NCBI RefSeq assembly: GCF_009296185.1
Contig: NZ_WBJR01000005.1
Location: 1 to 64,000 of the forward strand
DNA length: 64,000 nt
Origin: Hydrogenovibrio sp. JE_KL2
GTDB taxonomy: Bacteria; Pseudomonadota; Gammaproteobacteria; Thiomicrospirales; Thiomicrospiraceae
Reading direction: 5' to 3'
Every line of letters starts with the position of its first letter. The first letter of the stretch is position 1. Both the position numbers and the translations under genes were made by a program. Below are positions 27,913 through 36,933 of this stretch, piece by piece. Under the pieces are notes generated by a model. That model searched no databases and was not told the origin of the DNA. It saw only the letters and a list, made by a program, of their open reading frames with translations.

Positions 27913-28032
27913 TCCGTTTCCAAATCGTTATATTCTGATTAGGGTTACTTGGTTGAGGTTTTAATAAGCAAAGCATAAACCAAAAAAAGAAACAAAACTT
28001 GAAAAGAGCATGAATGAGAAAGGCTAGAAAAT

Positions 28033-28060
28033 AAAAAAGCCGCGTTTAAGCGGCTTTTTT
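28033..28060. terminator. Rho-independent terminator after rpmE2
   Basis: AAAAAAGCCGC, the loop GTTTAA, then GCGGCTTTTTT form a perfect stem with T tracts both ways. On the minus strand it follows the L31 gene stop by 23 bases. Confidence 0.9.
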
Positions 28061-28082
28061 GAGAAGTCGATTCGAAAATCGC

Positions 28083-28334
28083 TTATTTGCGCATACCGTA
28101 CTTTTGACGGAATTTTTCAACACGCCCTTCAGTATCCACAAGTGTTTGTTTACCTGTGTAGAAAGGGTGAGAAGCACTAGATACTTCAACACGAACTAGT
28201 GGGTATTCTTTACCGTCTAGAGTAATGGTCTCGCCAGAAGTCTTCTGAATCGTAGAACGAGTCAAAAATGTTTCTCCAGTAGAGATGTCTTGGAAAACGA
28301 CTTCGTTGTAATCTGGATGAATGCCTGCTTTCAT
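28083..28334 (-). CDS. rpmE2: Ribosomal protein bL31, type B
   Basis: This is an 83-residue large-subunit protein. It has the type B features: the insertion around [14 protein letters not shown], the block [22 protein letters not shown], and no CxxC zinc-binding cysteines (no cysteine at all). Type B copies usually replace the zinc-binding form under zinc limitation; whether a type A copy exists elsewhere cannot be seen here. It has its own terminator downstream and an AT-rich leader of 126 bases from rho. Confidence 0.95.
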   Translation of the reverse strand: MKAGIHPDYNEVVFQDISTGETFLTRSTIQKTSGETITLDGKEYPLVRVEVSSASHPFYTGKQTLVDTEGRVEKFRQKYGMRK

Positions 28335-28460
28335 GATGACGGTCCATTCGTTAATATTTAAAAAAAGAAAGCGAAATTATAGAGATAAATCCATAAAATG
28401 CAAGCGAATTTCACTCAAACTGTAAAAGTTTTTAAAACCCGCTTGCAGAGGACAATTGTC

Positions 28461-29720
28461 CTATCGCTTCATTGCCATAAAGAGCTCTTCGTTGGTTTTT
28501 GTTACTTTCATCTGATCGATCAAAGTTTCGATAGCTTCGATTTCGTTGTTCAAGCCATGTAAGAAACGACGAAGTACCCAAATATTTTGATACTCTTCCG
28601 GTGTGGTCAGCAGTTCTTCTTTACGCGTACCGGATTTCTCGATGTTGATCGCTGGGAAGGTACGCTTCTCTGCGATGTTTCTCGATAGATGTAGTTCCAT
28701 GTTACCGGTACCTTTGAATTCTTCAAAGATTACTTCATCCATCTTAGAACCAGTATCGACCAACGCTGTCGCGATAATCGTCAGAGAACCACCTTCTTCG
28801 ATATTACGAGCCGCACCGAAGAAACGTTTTGGACGATGCAAGGCATTCGCATCAACACCACCAGATAGGATTTTCCCGGAAGCCGGTGTCACCGTGTTGT
28901 AGGCACGAGCCAAACGCGTGATGGAATCCAAAAGAATCACCACGTCGGTTTTATGCTCAACCAATCGCTTGGCTTTTTCGATAACCATTTCTGCTACTTG
29001 CACGTGGCGAGTTGCTGGTTCGTCAAAGGTTGAAGAGATAACTTCACCTTTAACGGTTCTTTCCATCTCGGTAACCTCTTCAGGACGTTCATCAATCAGT
29101 AGAACGATGAGGTAACATTCTGGATGGTTTTCAGCAATGGATTGCGCGATTTGCTGCAAAATCACGGTCTTACCAGATTTTGGCGGTGCAACAATCAAAC
29201 CACGCTGCCCTTTACCGAAAGGCGCTGCGATATCAATAATACGAGTTGTAATATCTTCGGTTGAGCCATTACCCATTTCCATTTTCAAACGCTCTTGCGC
29301 ATGAAGTGGGGTCAAGTTTTCGAAGGCAATCTTCTTACGTGCTACGTCAGGGTCTTCAAAGTTGATTTTTTCAACTTTCAACAAAGCAAAATAGCGCTCA
29401 CCTTCTTTCGGTGGGCGGATTTTACCTTGGATGGTGTCCCCTTTGCGCAAACCGAAACGACGGATTTGGCTAGGCGAAACATAAAGATCATCAGGACCTG
29501 CTAGGTAAGAACCATCGGCGGTACGTAAGAAACCAAAACCATCAGGTAGGATTTCTAATACCCCTTCGCCATAAATATCTTCACCACTTTTGGAATGAGA
29601 TTTCAAAATAGCAAAGATAATATCTTGTTTCTTTAAACGCGCTAAGTTTTCCAAGCCTTTTTCAGAGGCAAGATCCAATAACGCGGAGACGGACATTTTT
29701 TTTAAATCAGTTAAATTCAT
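28461..29720 (-). CDS. rho: Transcription termination factor Rho
   Basis: Rho is a hexameric RNA-dependent ATPase that ends transcription. The 419-residue protein matches E. coli length. The Rho N-terminal helix domain (1-45) is followed by the cold-shock-like RNA-binding domain ([22 protein letters not shown]). The motor core has Walker [13 protein letters not shown], the Walker B region [16 protein letters not shown], and the C-terminal [18 protein letters not shown]. It lies downstream of trxA as in E. coli, separated by a hairpin. Confidence 0.98.
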   Translation of the reverse strand: MNLTDLKKMSVSALLDLASEKGLENLARLKKQDIIFAILKSHSKSGEDIYGEGVLEILPDGFGFLRTADGSYLAGPDDLYVSPSQIRRFGLRKGDTIQGKIRPPKEGERYFALLKVEKINFEDPDVARKKIAFENLTPLHAQERLKMEMGNGSTEDITTRIIDIAAPFGKGQRGLIVAPPKSGKTVILQQIAQSIAENHPECYLIVLLIDERPEEVTEMERTVKGEVISSTFDEPATRHVQVAEMVIEKAKRLVEHKTDVVILLDSITRLARAYNTVTPASGKILSGGVDANALHRPKRFFGAARNIEEGGSLTIIATALVDTGSKMDEVIFEEFKGTGNMELHLSRNIAEKRTFPAINIEKSGTRKEELLTTPEEYQNIWVLRRFLHGLNNEIEAIETLIDQMKVTKTNEELFMAMKR

Positions 29721-29778
29721 AGTTGTTCTAGTGTTTTAGTGAAGATAAGTTGTATAGGGGTTGAGGTGAAGAGGTATT

Positions 29779-29804
29779 GTGCGCTCTGTAAGGTCAGAGC
29801 GCAC
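29779..29804 (-). terminator. Hairpin between trxA and rho
   Basis: GTGCGCTCTG and CAGAGCGCAC form a perfect 10-base stem around TAAGGT. On the minus strand it lies just after the trxA stop and before rho. The following sequence (AATACCTCTTC) is a poor T tract, so partial termination or transcript processing is as likely as full termination. Confidence 0.55.
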
Positions 29805-29812
29805 GAAATGGA

Positions 29813-30139
29813 TTATAGGTTGTCGTCTAAAAATGCACTTAGTTGAGATTTAGACAATGCGCCGACTTGAGTCGCATCAACTTCACCGTTTTTGAACAAA
29901 ACAAGTGTTGGGATTCCACGTACACCGTATTTTGGTGGTGTAGATGGATTCTCATCGATGTTTAGTTTAGCGATTTTGACTTTACCTGCATATTCAGCAG
30001 CTACTTCGTCAAGGATCGGTGCAATCATTTTACATGGTCCACACCACTCAGCCCAGAAATCAACAAGAACTGGAACATCTGATTGAAGAACTTCGCTTTC
30101 AAAGTTTGCGTCGCTAGTTGCAATAATATGATCGCTCAT
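29813..30139 (-). CDS. trxA: Thioredoxin 1
   Basis: This is a cytosolic dithiol-disulfide reductant of 108 residues with the active site [10 protein letters not shown] and the cis-proline loop [11 protein letters not shown]. It would be reduced by thioredoxin reductase, not seen in this window. An AGGAG ribosome binding site precedes the start. It is divergent from uvrD and upstream of rho, a conserved gammaproteobacterial order. Confidence 0.98.
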   Translation of the reverse strand: MSDHIIATSDANFESEVLQSDVPVLVDFWAEWCGPCKMIAPILDEVAAEYAGKVKIAKLNIDENPSTPPKYGVRGIPTLVLFKNGEVDATQVGALSKSQLSAFLDDNL

Positions 30140-30492
30140 ACTTTTTGAACTCCTAAATGTTTATAAATTTATTTGTACGGCCTGACAGTTAACATTCATT
30201 TTTCATTCATCGAAAAGGGGTTTAAAACCTATGAAGAGGTGTCAGTGCCGACAAGAAATTAGCTTGTGGATGCACCTTAAAAGTAGGCGCGGTATACGAA
30301 ATTTTTGCCATTATTACATTGTTTATTTAAAAAGTGCAAGTAAAAAATTGTGACAATTTTGTAAGAGTTTTTCCGAAACCCTAGTTTGAGTTTGCCTGGA
30401 TTTAACCGCGCTTTAAAGTTGGTATTGTTATAATGTTGCGAAAATCTCGACTTTTAATACGAATTCCTCAAATAAAGCCCGCTCTGAAAACA
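30140..30492. other. Divergent intergenic region between trxA and uvrD
   Basis: These 353 bases carry no gene. They should hold the trxA promoter (minus) and the uvrD promoter (plus, see 30426-30434). No LexA-type CTG-N10-CAG operator is visible, although uvrD is SOS-controlled in E. coli. No RNA gene or longer repeat was recognised. Confidence 0.6.
30426..30434 (+). promoter_or_regulatory. Extended -10 promoter element of uvrD
   Basis: TGTTATAAT is a perfect extended -10 (TGn plus TATAAT). No good -35 is seen at standard spacing, which extended -10 promoters can tolerate. The start point would fall near 30441, so the ATG at 30433 would not be in the transcript, which supports the uvrD start at 30493. 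Confidence 0.55.
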
Positions 30493-32766
30493 ATGGATAT
30501 TGCTTACATTATCGAAGACCTCAACGATGCGCAACGCGAAGCTGTTACCGTCGACAATCAACATGCCCTGATTCTTGCCGGTGCAGGAAGTGGTAAAACC
30601 CGAGTTCTTGTGCACCGTATTGCGTGGCTGACGGAAGTCATGAAGCTATCGCCCTATAATATTCTTGCGGTGACCTTTACCAACAAGGCTGCCAGTGAAA
30701 TGCGCTCAAGGGTTGAAGCTTTGATAGGAACGCAGGCCCAAGGGCTGACGATGGGGACTTTTCATGGTATCGCCTATCGTTTATTGAGAACCCATTATCG
30801 TGAAGTCGGCTTACCGCAATCTTTTCAGATTTTGGATTCGGACGATCAAAAACGTGTCATCAAGCGCTTGTTGAAAGCGATGGAGCTGGATGAAGCTCAG
30901 TGGCCGCACAAGCAAGTTCAAGCTTTTATCAATAGCGAAAAAGAAGAAGGTCGCCGCCCACACCATATTGATGCCGGGCATAACCCCTTTGTCGCCAAGA
31001 TGGTTCAGATTTACCGAGCCTATGAAGAACAGTGCCAAAGAGCCGGTCTGGTGGATTTTGCCGAACTGTTGCTGCGTGCACATGAACTCTGGTTAAAGAA
31101 CCCGGAAGTGCTGGCACATTATCAGGCACGTTATCAACATATATTGGTTGATGAGTTTCAGGATACCAATACCTTGCAATATGCCTGGCTGCGTGTGCTT
31201 GCCGGCGCGCGAGGCAAGCTCTTTATCGTTGGGGATGACGATCAGTCGATTTACGGCTGGCGTGGCGCGAAAATCGAGAATATTCGTCAGTTTGATGCCG
31301 ATTTTTCCGATGTGAAAACGGTGCGATTGGAACAGAACTATCGTTCGACAGGTACCATCCTCAAGGCGGCGAATCATCTGATTTCCCATAACCTGGAGCG
31401 TATGGGTAAAAACCTGTGGAGCGCGGGTGATGAAGGGCAGCCGATCAAGCTTTATGAAGCGTTCAATGAGTTGGATGAGGCGCGCTATCTGTGCAACCAA
31501 ATAGAAGCTTGGGAACAGCAAGGCGGTAGTCGCGGCGATGTGGCCGTGTTGTACCGATCCAACGCACAATCCCGCGTAATTGAACAGGCGTTGTTACAAG
31601 CGAAGATTCCTTATCGCGTTTATGGCGGGTTGCGCTTCTATGATCGCGCGGAAATCAAAGATGTATTGGCTTACCTGCGTTTGATTGTCAATCGAGATGA
31701 TGATGCGGCATTTGAACGGGTTTATAACCATCCTCCACGAGGCATCGGCAACAAGACGGCTGATCAGATTCGAGAAACAGCAAAGTTGCAACAGGTTTCA
31801 TTATGGCAAGCGGCGGCAGAGTTGAGTGATAGTGTGTTTACGGCGCGCGCCAAAACAGCGGTTTCAGGGTTTCTTAACTTGATTGATGATCTGACAGAAG
31901 CCTGCGAAGGGCAGGACTTAAAAGATATCGTCATCAAAGTGGTTTCGCGTTCCGGTTTGCAGTTGTTTTTTGAAAAAGATAAGTCCGAACAGGGGCAAAG
32001 CCGACTCGAGAACATTGATGAGTTGATTAACGCGGTCAGCCAGTTCAAGCCCAGAAATGTATTGCAGGCGAATGAAGACATCAATGATGACACGCCACAA
32101 TCGGCGCCTTGGATCGAGAGTGAGGCGGAAGAACTGGCGAGGGCTGAGGGAATAGAAATGCCGGCATTTGAATCCGCGCTGGCAGAGTTTCTCGCCGAAG
32201 CCGCGTTAGAAGCCGGTGAGCAACAGGCAGATCACTGGGAGTCTTCAGTTCAGCTTATGACGCTGCATTCTGCCAAGGGATTGGAGTTTCCGCTGGTATT
32301 TATGATTGGCTTGGAAGAAGGGCTGTTTCCATCGCAACAATCTCAGGAAGATGCATTGCGTATGGAAGAAGAGCGTCGCTTGGCCTATGTGGGTATCACC
32401 CGTGCGGAACAGCAGTTGGTGATTACTTATGCAAGCCGCCGCCGCATGCATGGCAACGAGTTTTATCCGCAACCATCGCGTTTTATTAAAGAGATTCCGC
32501 CAGAATGTTTGGAGGCGGTTCGTCTCACCAATTCAAATCATGGCGTTTCTGGTGAAAGTTTTGGTCGTTATGGCGCTACGCCGTTTGCTGCTAAGATTGA
32601 AGAAACGGGTTATGCGGTTGGTTCACGCGTGTTTCACCAGAAATTCGGTGAGGGTATGGTGATTGATACCGAAGGTGCTGGCGATCATGCACGCGTTCAG
32701 GTCAACTTCAAGCATGCGGGTTTGAAGTGGCTGGTGACGGCTTTTGCCAAGCTAGAAAAACTTTAA
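30493..32766 (+). CDS. uvrD: DNA helicase II (UvrD)
   Basis: This is an SF1A 3'-5' helicase for nucleotide excision and mismatch repair. The 757-residue protein begins MDIAYIIEDLNDAQREAV, which aligns with E. coli UvrD (MDVSYLLDSLNDKQREAV), so the in-frame ATG at 30433 is rejected. Motifs: Walker A AGAGSGKTR, VTFTNKAASEM, Walker B LVDEFQDTN, DDDQSIYGWRGA, LEQNYRST, TLHSAKGLEFPLVF and RLAYVGITRAEQ. The C terminus has the UvrD Tudor-like region (VGSRVFHQKFGEG). mnmC follows after 16 bases. Confidence 0.97.
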   Translation: MDIAYIIEDLNDAQREAVTVDNQHALILAGAGSGKTRVLVHRIAWLTEVMKLSPYNILAVTFTNKAASEMRSRVEALIGTQAQGLTMGTFHGIAYRLLRTHYREVGLPQSFQILDSDDQKRVIKRLLKAMELDEAQWPHKQVQAFINSEKEEGRRPHHIDAGHNPFVAKMVQIYRAYEEQCQRAGLVDFAELLLRAHELWLKNPEVLAHYQARYQHILVDEFQDTNTLQYAWLRVLAGARGKLFIVGDDDQSIYGWRGAKIENIRQFDADFSDVKTVRLEQNYRSTGTILKAANHLISHNLERMGKNLWSAGDEGQPIKLYEAFNELDEARYLCNQIEAWEQQGGSRGDVAVLYRSNAQSRVIEQALLQAKIPYRVYGGLRFYDRAEIKDVLAYLRLIVNRDDDAAFERVYNHPPRGIGNKTADQIRETAKLQQVSLWQAAAELSDSVFTARAKTAVSGFLNLIDDLTEACEGQDLKDIVIKVVSRSGLQLFFEKDKSEQGQSRLENIDELINAVSQFKPRNVLQANEDINDDTPQSAPWIESEAEELARAEGIEMPAFESALAEFLAEAALEAGEQQADHWESSVQLMTLHSAKGLEFPLVFMIGLEEGLFPSQQSQEDALRMEEERRLAYVGITRAEQQLVITYASRRRMHGNEFYPQPSRFIKEIPPECLEAVRLTNSNHGVSGESFGRYGATPFAAKIEETGYAVGSRVFHQKFGEGMVIDTEGAGDHARVQVNFKHAGLKWLVTAFAKLEKL

Positions 32767-32782
32767 ACTGTCGAAAAAATAA

Positions 32783-34870
32783 ATGGCCGCTGAAGCAATC
32801 AATCCGCAAGCACAGATTGAATGGGGTGAAAACCAAACGCCCTATTCAGCGCAGTTTGATGATTTTTATTATTCCACTGACAGCGGGTTGGCGGAAGCCG
32901 ACTATATTTTTCTTCAGCACAACCTTATTGCCGAACGTCTTTCAGCAATGGCTTCATCCGCACAAAAATCTGCCAGGTTGGGGTCGTTTTGTATTGCGGA
33001 AACCGGCTTTGGTACTGGGCTGAACTTTCTCACGACCTTATTGCATTGGCTGCAAATGGCTCAAGTTCAGTCTGCGCCGAATCTACATTTCATTTCTTTT
33101 GAAAAATATCCGCTTTCAGCTGAAGACTTGCGTCAGGCACATGCGGCTTTTCCCGTGTTGTCGGAATTATCTGATCTGCTGATTGAGCGCTACCCATTAC
33201 GTTTACCGGGCTGGCATGATGTCTGGCTCTTTGAAGGTCAAGTACGTTTGACGCTTTGGTTTGGCGATGTGCTGAAAGGCATGCCGGAGTTTAACCTGAA
33301 AGTCGATGCTTGGTATTTGGATGGTTTCACGCCATCCCGTAACCCGGACATGTGGCAGCCGGAACTCTACAAACAAATGGCTCGTCTGAGCCATCTCGAA
33401 ACCACTTTTGCCACTTTTACTGCGGCCGGTCATGTTAGAAGAGGGCTGGAAGCAGCCGGTTTTGACGTCAAGAAAGACGTTGGGTTCGGTCAAAAAAGAG
33501 AATTGTGCTTTGGCAAGCTGTTGCATGAACGGTCATATTCTCCAAAATGGCCGTGGTTTAGTCGAGTACCGCCATTGCAAAATGCTTCCAATTTAAATGT
33601 CTGTGTGGTCGGGGCAGGATTATCAGGTGCCCCTGTGGCCTATCAATTGGCGAACATGGGGATGCGCGTTACGGTGCTGGACGCGCAACCAGAACCTGAT
33701 TGGGAGCACCCTTCCCATAACGCCGAGCAGGCTTCGGCTAACCTGGCTGGTGCAGTGCACCCATTGGTAACAGCGGACTGGAACCTACGCAGCGAATTTT
33801 ATCTAAAAGGCTTTGAAACCACCCTGAAATGGCTTCAGCCCTGGCTTGAAGCCGGAGAAGTTCAAGGGAGCTTGGATGGGTTGATGCAGTTGGCGGTGGA
33901 TCAAACTCAGTTGCAGCGCTTGCAGGATGCTTTCAGGCGGGTAGGCTTGCCGGAAGATTTTGCGGTTTGGTGTGATGCCGAGCAGGCGAGTGAAATGCTG
34001 GGAATGAAAACGGACTATGCCGGCGCTTTCTTTCCAAAGGGCGGGTGGATAGAGCCTCAATCAGTGGTGAAGAAGTGTCTGTCGCACGAAAATATTACCG
34101 TTCATTGGCAGCATTCCGTGGAACAATTGATTCAGGATGAAGCATCGTCATCATTACCCCCAACCTGGCAGATTTTGACGGATAAACAGGCACTCAAAGC
34201 GGATGTGGTTGTACTCTGCACCGGCGCGCTCAGCGATGACTTAAATGACCAGTTTGGGTTGCCGATTCGTCCAGTGAAAGGACAGGTGTCGCATTTCAGT
34301 GTGGAAGATCAGGTTGAGTTGCCGAAAATGGCGGTCACCCATAAAGGATATACTTGTCCATGCCGTTTACAGCAGGATAAATTGACGGGAAAATGGATTG
34401 CCGGGGTGACGGGTGCAACGTTTGAAGCGCCGGATCGATCTTTTGATATGTCAGACGCATCCCATGAAGAAAATATCACGCAATTGACAGATGCCCTACA
34501 GGTTGCCCCCATAGAGCACTTGGACCTGATGCAAGGTAAAATCGGGTTTCGGCCAACAACGCCGGATCATTTGCCCATCGTCGGCGCCATGGCGGATTCA
34601 GCTTGGGTGAAAGAAGCTTACTATAGCCAATCCCATACCCATGCGGTGTTTCGTTATCCTTCTCAGAAATATCAAACAGGGTTGTTTGTCTCGAATGGTC
34701 ATGGTGCAAGAGGCTTGATGTCAGTGTTTTTGGCGGCGGAAATGATTGCTGCCGATATACTGGGAAGTACTCAGGTTTTACCGATGTTTTTAGCCGATGC
34801 CTGTCATCCTGAACGGTTTAGGGTGCGATTTTGGCGTAGCGCGAAGCGTCATTCCAAAAAACAAGGATAA
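32783..34870 (+). CDS. mnmC: Bifunctional tRNA wobble-uridine modification protein MnmC
   Basis: MnmC finishes 5-methylaminomethyl-2-thiouridine in tRNA. The C-terminal FAD oxidoreductase removes the carboxymethyl group and the N-terminal SAM methyltransferase adds the methyl. The 695-residue protein has the methyltransferase motifs ETGFGTGLNFL and DAWYLDGFTPSRNPDMW in the first 240 residues. It then has the dinucleotide fold VCVVGAGLSGAPVAYQLANMG (first 20 residues quoted) from about 272 to the end. Two copies of the dispersed repeat are embedded, one per orientation (32965-32983 and 34156-34176). It probably shares the uvrD transcript. Confidence 0.96.
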   Translation: MAAEAINPQAQIEWGENQTPYSAQFDDFYYSTDSGLAEADYIFLQHNLIAERLSAMASSAQKSARLGSFCIAETGFGTGLNFLTTLLHWLQMAQVQSAPNLHFISFEKYPLSAEDLRQAHAAFPVLSELSDLLIERYPLRLPGWHDVWLFEGQVRLTLWFGDVLKGMPEFNLKVDAWYLDGFTPSRNPDMWQPELYKQMARLSHLETTFATFTAAGHVRRGLEAAGFDVKKDVGFGQKRELCFGKLLHERSYSPKWPWFSRVPPLQNASNLNVCVVGAGLSGAPVAYQLANMGMRVTVLDAQPEPDWEHPSHNAEQASANLAGAVHPLVTADWNLRSEFYLKGFETTLKWLQPWLEAGEVQGSLDGLMQLAVDQTQLQRLQDAFRRVGLPEDFAVWCDAEQASEMLGMKTDYAGAFFPKGGWIEPQSVVKKCLSHENITVHWQHSVEQLIQDEASSSLPPTWQILTDKQALKADVVVLCTGALSDDLNDQFGLPIRPVKGQVSHFSVEDQVELPKMAVTHKGYTCPCRLQQDKLTGKWIAGVTGATFEAPDRSFDMSDASHEENITQLTDALQVAPIEHLDLMQGKIGFRPTTPDHLPIVGAMADSAWVKEAYYSQSHTHAVFRYPSQKYQTGLFVSNGHGARGLMSVFLAAEMIAADILGSTQVLPMFLADACHPERFRVRFWRSAKRHSKKQG
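32965..32983 (-). repeat. Dispersed 19-mer repeat in the methyltransferase half of mnmC
   Basis: This is an exact reverse copy, C variant (AAAATCTGCCAGGTTGGGG on the plus strand), read in frame as KSARLG. Confidence 0.92.
34156..34176 (+). repeat. Dispersed 19-mer repeat in the oxidoreductase half of mnmC
   Basis: This is an exact forward copy, C variant, read in frame as PPTWQIL, a frame different from the hemD copy. Confidence 0.92.
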
Positions 34871-34960
34871 AAACGGGCAACTTTACGTATTTATCCGTTA
34901 TGATATAGAACAAATTATACCTATTATAGGCTCCATTAATCATTTGAAGGTAAGTTTGCC

Positions 34961-36052
34961 ATGAACGCACATCAGACTAGATTCCTCCATTACGTACTTC
35001 TGTTTTCCGGTGCTTTGCTTGTATTAAACCTTGCAGGATGCTCTCAAATGCCAGCAGTGAAGGCTTCAGAAGGACAAGAAAAAGTTTCTGCTACCGCCAT
35101 TCCAGATTGGGTGACGAAGGCGCCACATTCCGATGCTAGCTACGATAAAGTTGTGACGGTTTCGATTAATGGCGATATTCAGCAGGCAAAAGCCTTAGCC
35201 TTGTCTTTAGCATCCAATAAAATCCGTCAGCAAGTGAGCGCAGATATTGAATCGCGTTACTTGAAAAAAATGTCATCGGATGAGCAGAGTTATGGTGAGT
35301 TGGAACGCAAAATTCGAACAGAAATCCGTAATCGTATGGGGATGTTGAATTTTGCTAAACCCAAAGCGGTCGCGACTTATGAAAATAAGACCTCGAAGGA
35401 AATCAGCGTTTGGGCTCAGTTGACTAAAAAAGAGATTGCGACTTCCTTGGGCGATGAATTACTGGCAACAGACAAAAGGCTGAAGGATTTTATTCATGTG
35501 AGCGAAAGAGGTTCTGATTTGACGCAGTTACTATCAGTCCTTCCAGCACTGCCAACGTTGGAAAAACGTCAGAGGCTTCGAGATGCGCTGAGTGGCTTTT
35601 TGAAGAAGCCTGTGAAGCTGGATTCTGATGAGCTCGCAAATTTAATGAACACGTATATAACGCGCAAATTCGATTCATTGATGGTCAATATGCAAGCAAC
35701 CACTACAGACTCTAAACCGTTTGAGCCTTATTTACAAAAAACTTTGATTGAGCAAGGTGTGCCGGTTTCAGTGCGTAAACCGGACATGATTATCAAATAT
35801 TTTCTAGAGTTTGACGATGGTGGCGTTGAACAAGGTAAACAAAAAATATCTTTAGTTGCTGATGCCGAAATGGTCGATGACAAAGGTTCAACTTTTGCCA
35901 GTGTGAGTAAAGAATACCCTGCGATGGAAAAATCTGTCTCTGATGCAAGAAAACAGGCAATGAATGCATTTACAGCAGACATTGCAAAAGCTATCATAAA
36001 CGCGACGCTTCAATACATAGATAAAGTCAATAATTCTCAAGCGTCTCAGTAG
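34961..36052 (+). CDS. LPP20-like lipoprotein
   Basis: The N-terminal signal peptide ends in a lipobox LAGC near residue 27, so it should be lipid-anchored. The 363-residue mature protein begins with an LPP20-like segment (IPDWVTKAP, then an Ala/Leu-rich helix with SNKIRQQVSADIESRYLKK). A longer helical and beta region follows, with no motif I can name. It heads a three-gene set with a small membrane coil protein and a YfaZ-type outer-membrane protein, spaced 18 bases and then overlapping. All three carry export or membrane signals, so an envelope complex is plausible. Confidence 0.75.
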   Translation: MNAHQTRFLHYVLLFSGALLVLNLAGCSQMPAVKASEGQEKVSATAIPDWVTKAPHSDASYDKVVTVSINGDIQQAKALALSLASNKIRQQVSADIESRYLKKMSSDEQSYGELERKIRTEIRNRMGMLNFAKPKAVATYENKTSKEISVWAQLTKKEIATSLGDELLATDKRLKDFIHVSERGSDLTQLLSVLPALPTLEKRQRLRDALSGFLKKPVKLDSDELANLMNTYITRKFDSLMVNMQATTTDSKPFEPYLQKTLIEQGVPVSVRKPDMIIKYFLEFDDGGVEQGKQKISLVADAEMVDDKGSTFASVSKEYPAMEKSVSDARKQAMNAFTADIAKAIINATLQYIDKVNNSQASQ

Positions 36053-36070
36053 AGGGAAGAGGGTAGAATC

Positions 36071-36271
36071 ATGAACAAACTATTTTTATTGATAATTTTG
36101 GTCATATTTGGCGTTTTGTCGATTGCATTTAACTGGTTTGATAGCCGTGATACCGTCAACAAGTTATTGAATAAAGCGCAGGAGACAAATGAAACCATTC
36201 AACAGACTGGTGATAAAATGTCAGGCGTTGTTGACCAGATACAGGATGTGAAAAAGGCTGTAGAAAAATGA
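36071..36271 (+). CDS. Small single-span membrane protein with coiled coil, 66 aa
   Basis: I do not recognise a family. A hydrophobic helix (LFLLIILVIFGVLSIAF, residues 4-20) is followed by a polar amphipathic coil (VNKLLNKAQETNETIQQTGD, then VVDQIQDVKKAVEK). A GAGGG ribosome binding site lies 7 bases before the ATG. Its stop overlaps the next start as ATGA, so translation is coupled to the YfaZ-like gene. The tight packing is the main support for its being real. Confidence 0.75.
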   Translation: MNKLFLLIILVIFGVLSIAFNWFDSRDTVNKLLNKAQETNETIQQTGDKMSGVVDQIQDVKKAVEK

Positions 36272-36864
36272 ATTTAATCTCAATCAAGAGAACATTAATT
36301 GCTGCTTCTTTAGGTGTGTTGTCATTGCAAGCTCATGCTCAGGATTACGATGGGCATTTGGGTATGGATTTGTCGCTATCGAATGATACGGCAAATGTTG
36401 GTGTATATTCTTTAAGAGAATCCGCACAGGAGCTAACAAACCTGGGTGTAAATTATTTCTTCAATCGTGATGGCGACAAGTTTGCCGATATTTTTGGTAG
36501 CATTAGTCGTAAGGGAATGGCGAATAACGAAAATCTTGAACTGGGCGTTGCAGGTAAAGTTTTCTATGCAGATGACCATTCTTCAAATAATAGTGGATAC
36601 GGCGTTATGCTAGGTGTTAATGGCCGTTATTGGTTGCCGACGGAATTGCCGATGGCAGTCGGTGCTGACTGGCTGTATGCGCCGCCGATAACTTCATTTG
36701 GTAAGGTAAAAAATGCAACTCAGGCTGATGTACGTTTAGAAGCGCGCATTTTACCAAGTGCGGTGGCTTATGTTGGGTATAGAAACTTGAGTGTCGAGTT
36801 TGACAAGCATACTCAACATATGGACAGCAATGTTAACGTCGGTGTGAATATTGCATTCCAATAA
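36268..36864 (+). CDS. YfaZ-family outer membrane protein
   Basis: The 198-residue protein has a cleavable signal peptide (first 24 residues, ending LQAHAQ). The mature part is rich in alternating beta strands and resembles the YfaZ family: ESAQELTNLGVNYFFNRDG, ELGVAGKVFYAD, YGVMLGVNGRYWLP, and a C-terminal NVNVGVNIAFQ. The final phenylalanine near the end is typical of beta-barrel insertion signals. The substrate is unknown. It ends the three-gene envelope operon and is followed by a strong terminator. Confidence 0.82.
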   Translation: MNLISIKRTLIAASLGVLSLQAHAQDYDGHLGMDLSLSNDTANVGVYSLRESAQELTNLGVNYFFNRDGDKFADIFGSISRKGMANNENLELGVAGKVFYADDHSSNNSGYGVMLGVNGRYWLPTELPMAVGADWLYAPPITSFGKVKNATQADVRLEARILPSAVAYVGYRNLSVEFDKHTQHMDSNVNVGVNIAFQ

Positions 36865-36884
36865 ACCATTTAGATTGGGTTAAT

Positions 36885-36915
36885 AAAAAAGGCGCTTTTT
36901 TAAGCGCCTTTTTTT
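36885..36915. terminator. Bidirectional rho-independent terminator
   Basis: AAAAAAGGCGCTT and AAGCGCCTTTTTTT form a strong stem with T tracts on both strands. It lies between the convergent YfaZ-like and HD-GYP genes. Confidence 0.9.
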
Positions 36916-36933
36916 ATTGCTGAAACATTCGGT

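Noticed and set aside
30433-30492. Earlier ATG for uvrD
   Set aside because: It overlaps a perfect extended -10 element, and UvrD homology begins at MDIAYIIEDLN.
30140-30492. LexA operator upstream of uvrD
   Set aside because: No CTGT-N8-ACAG-like site could be found.
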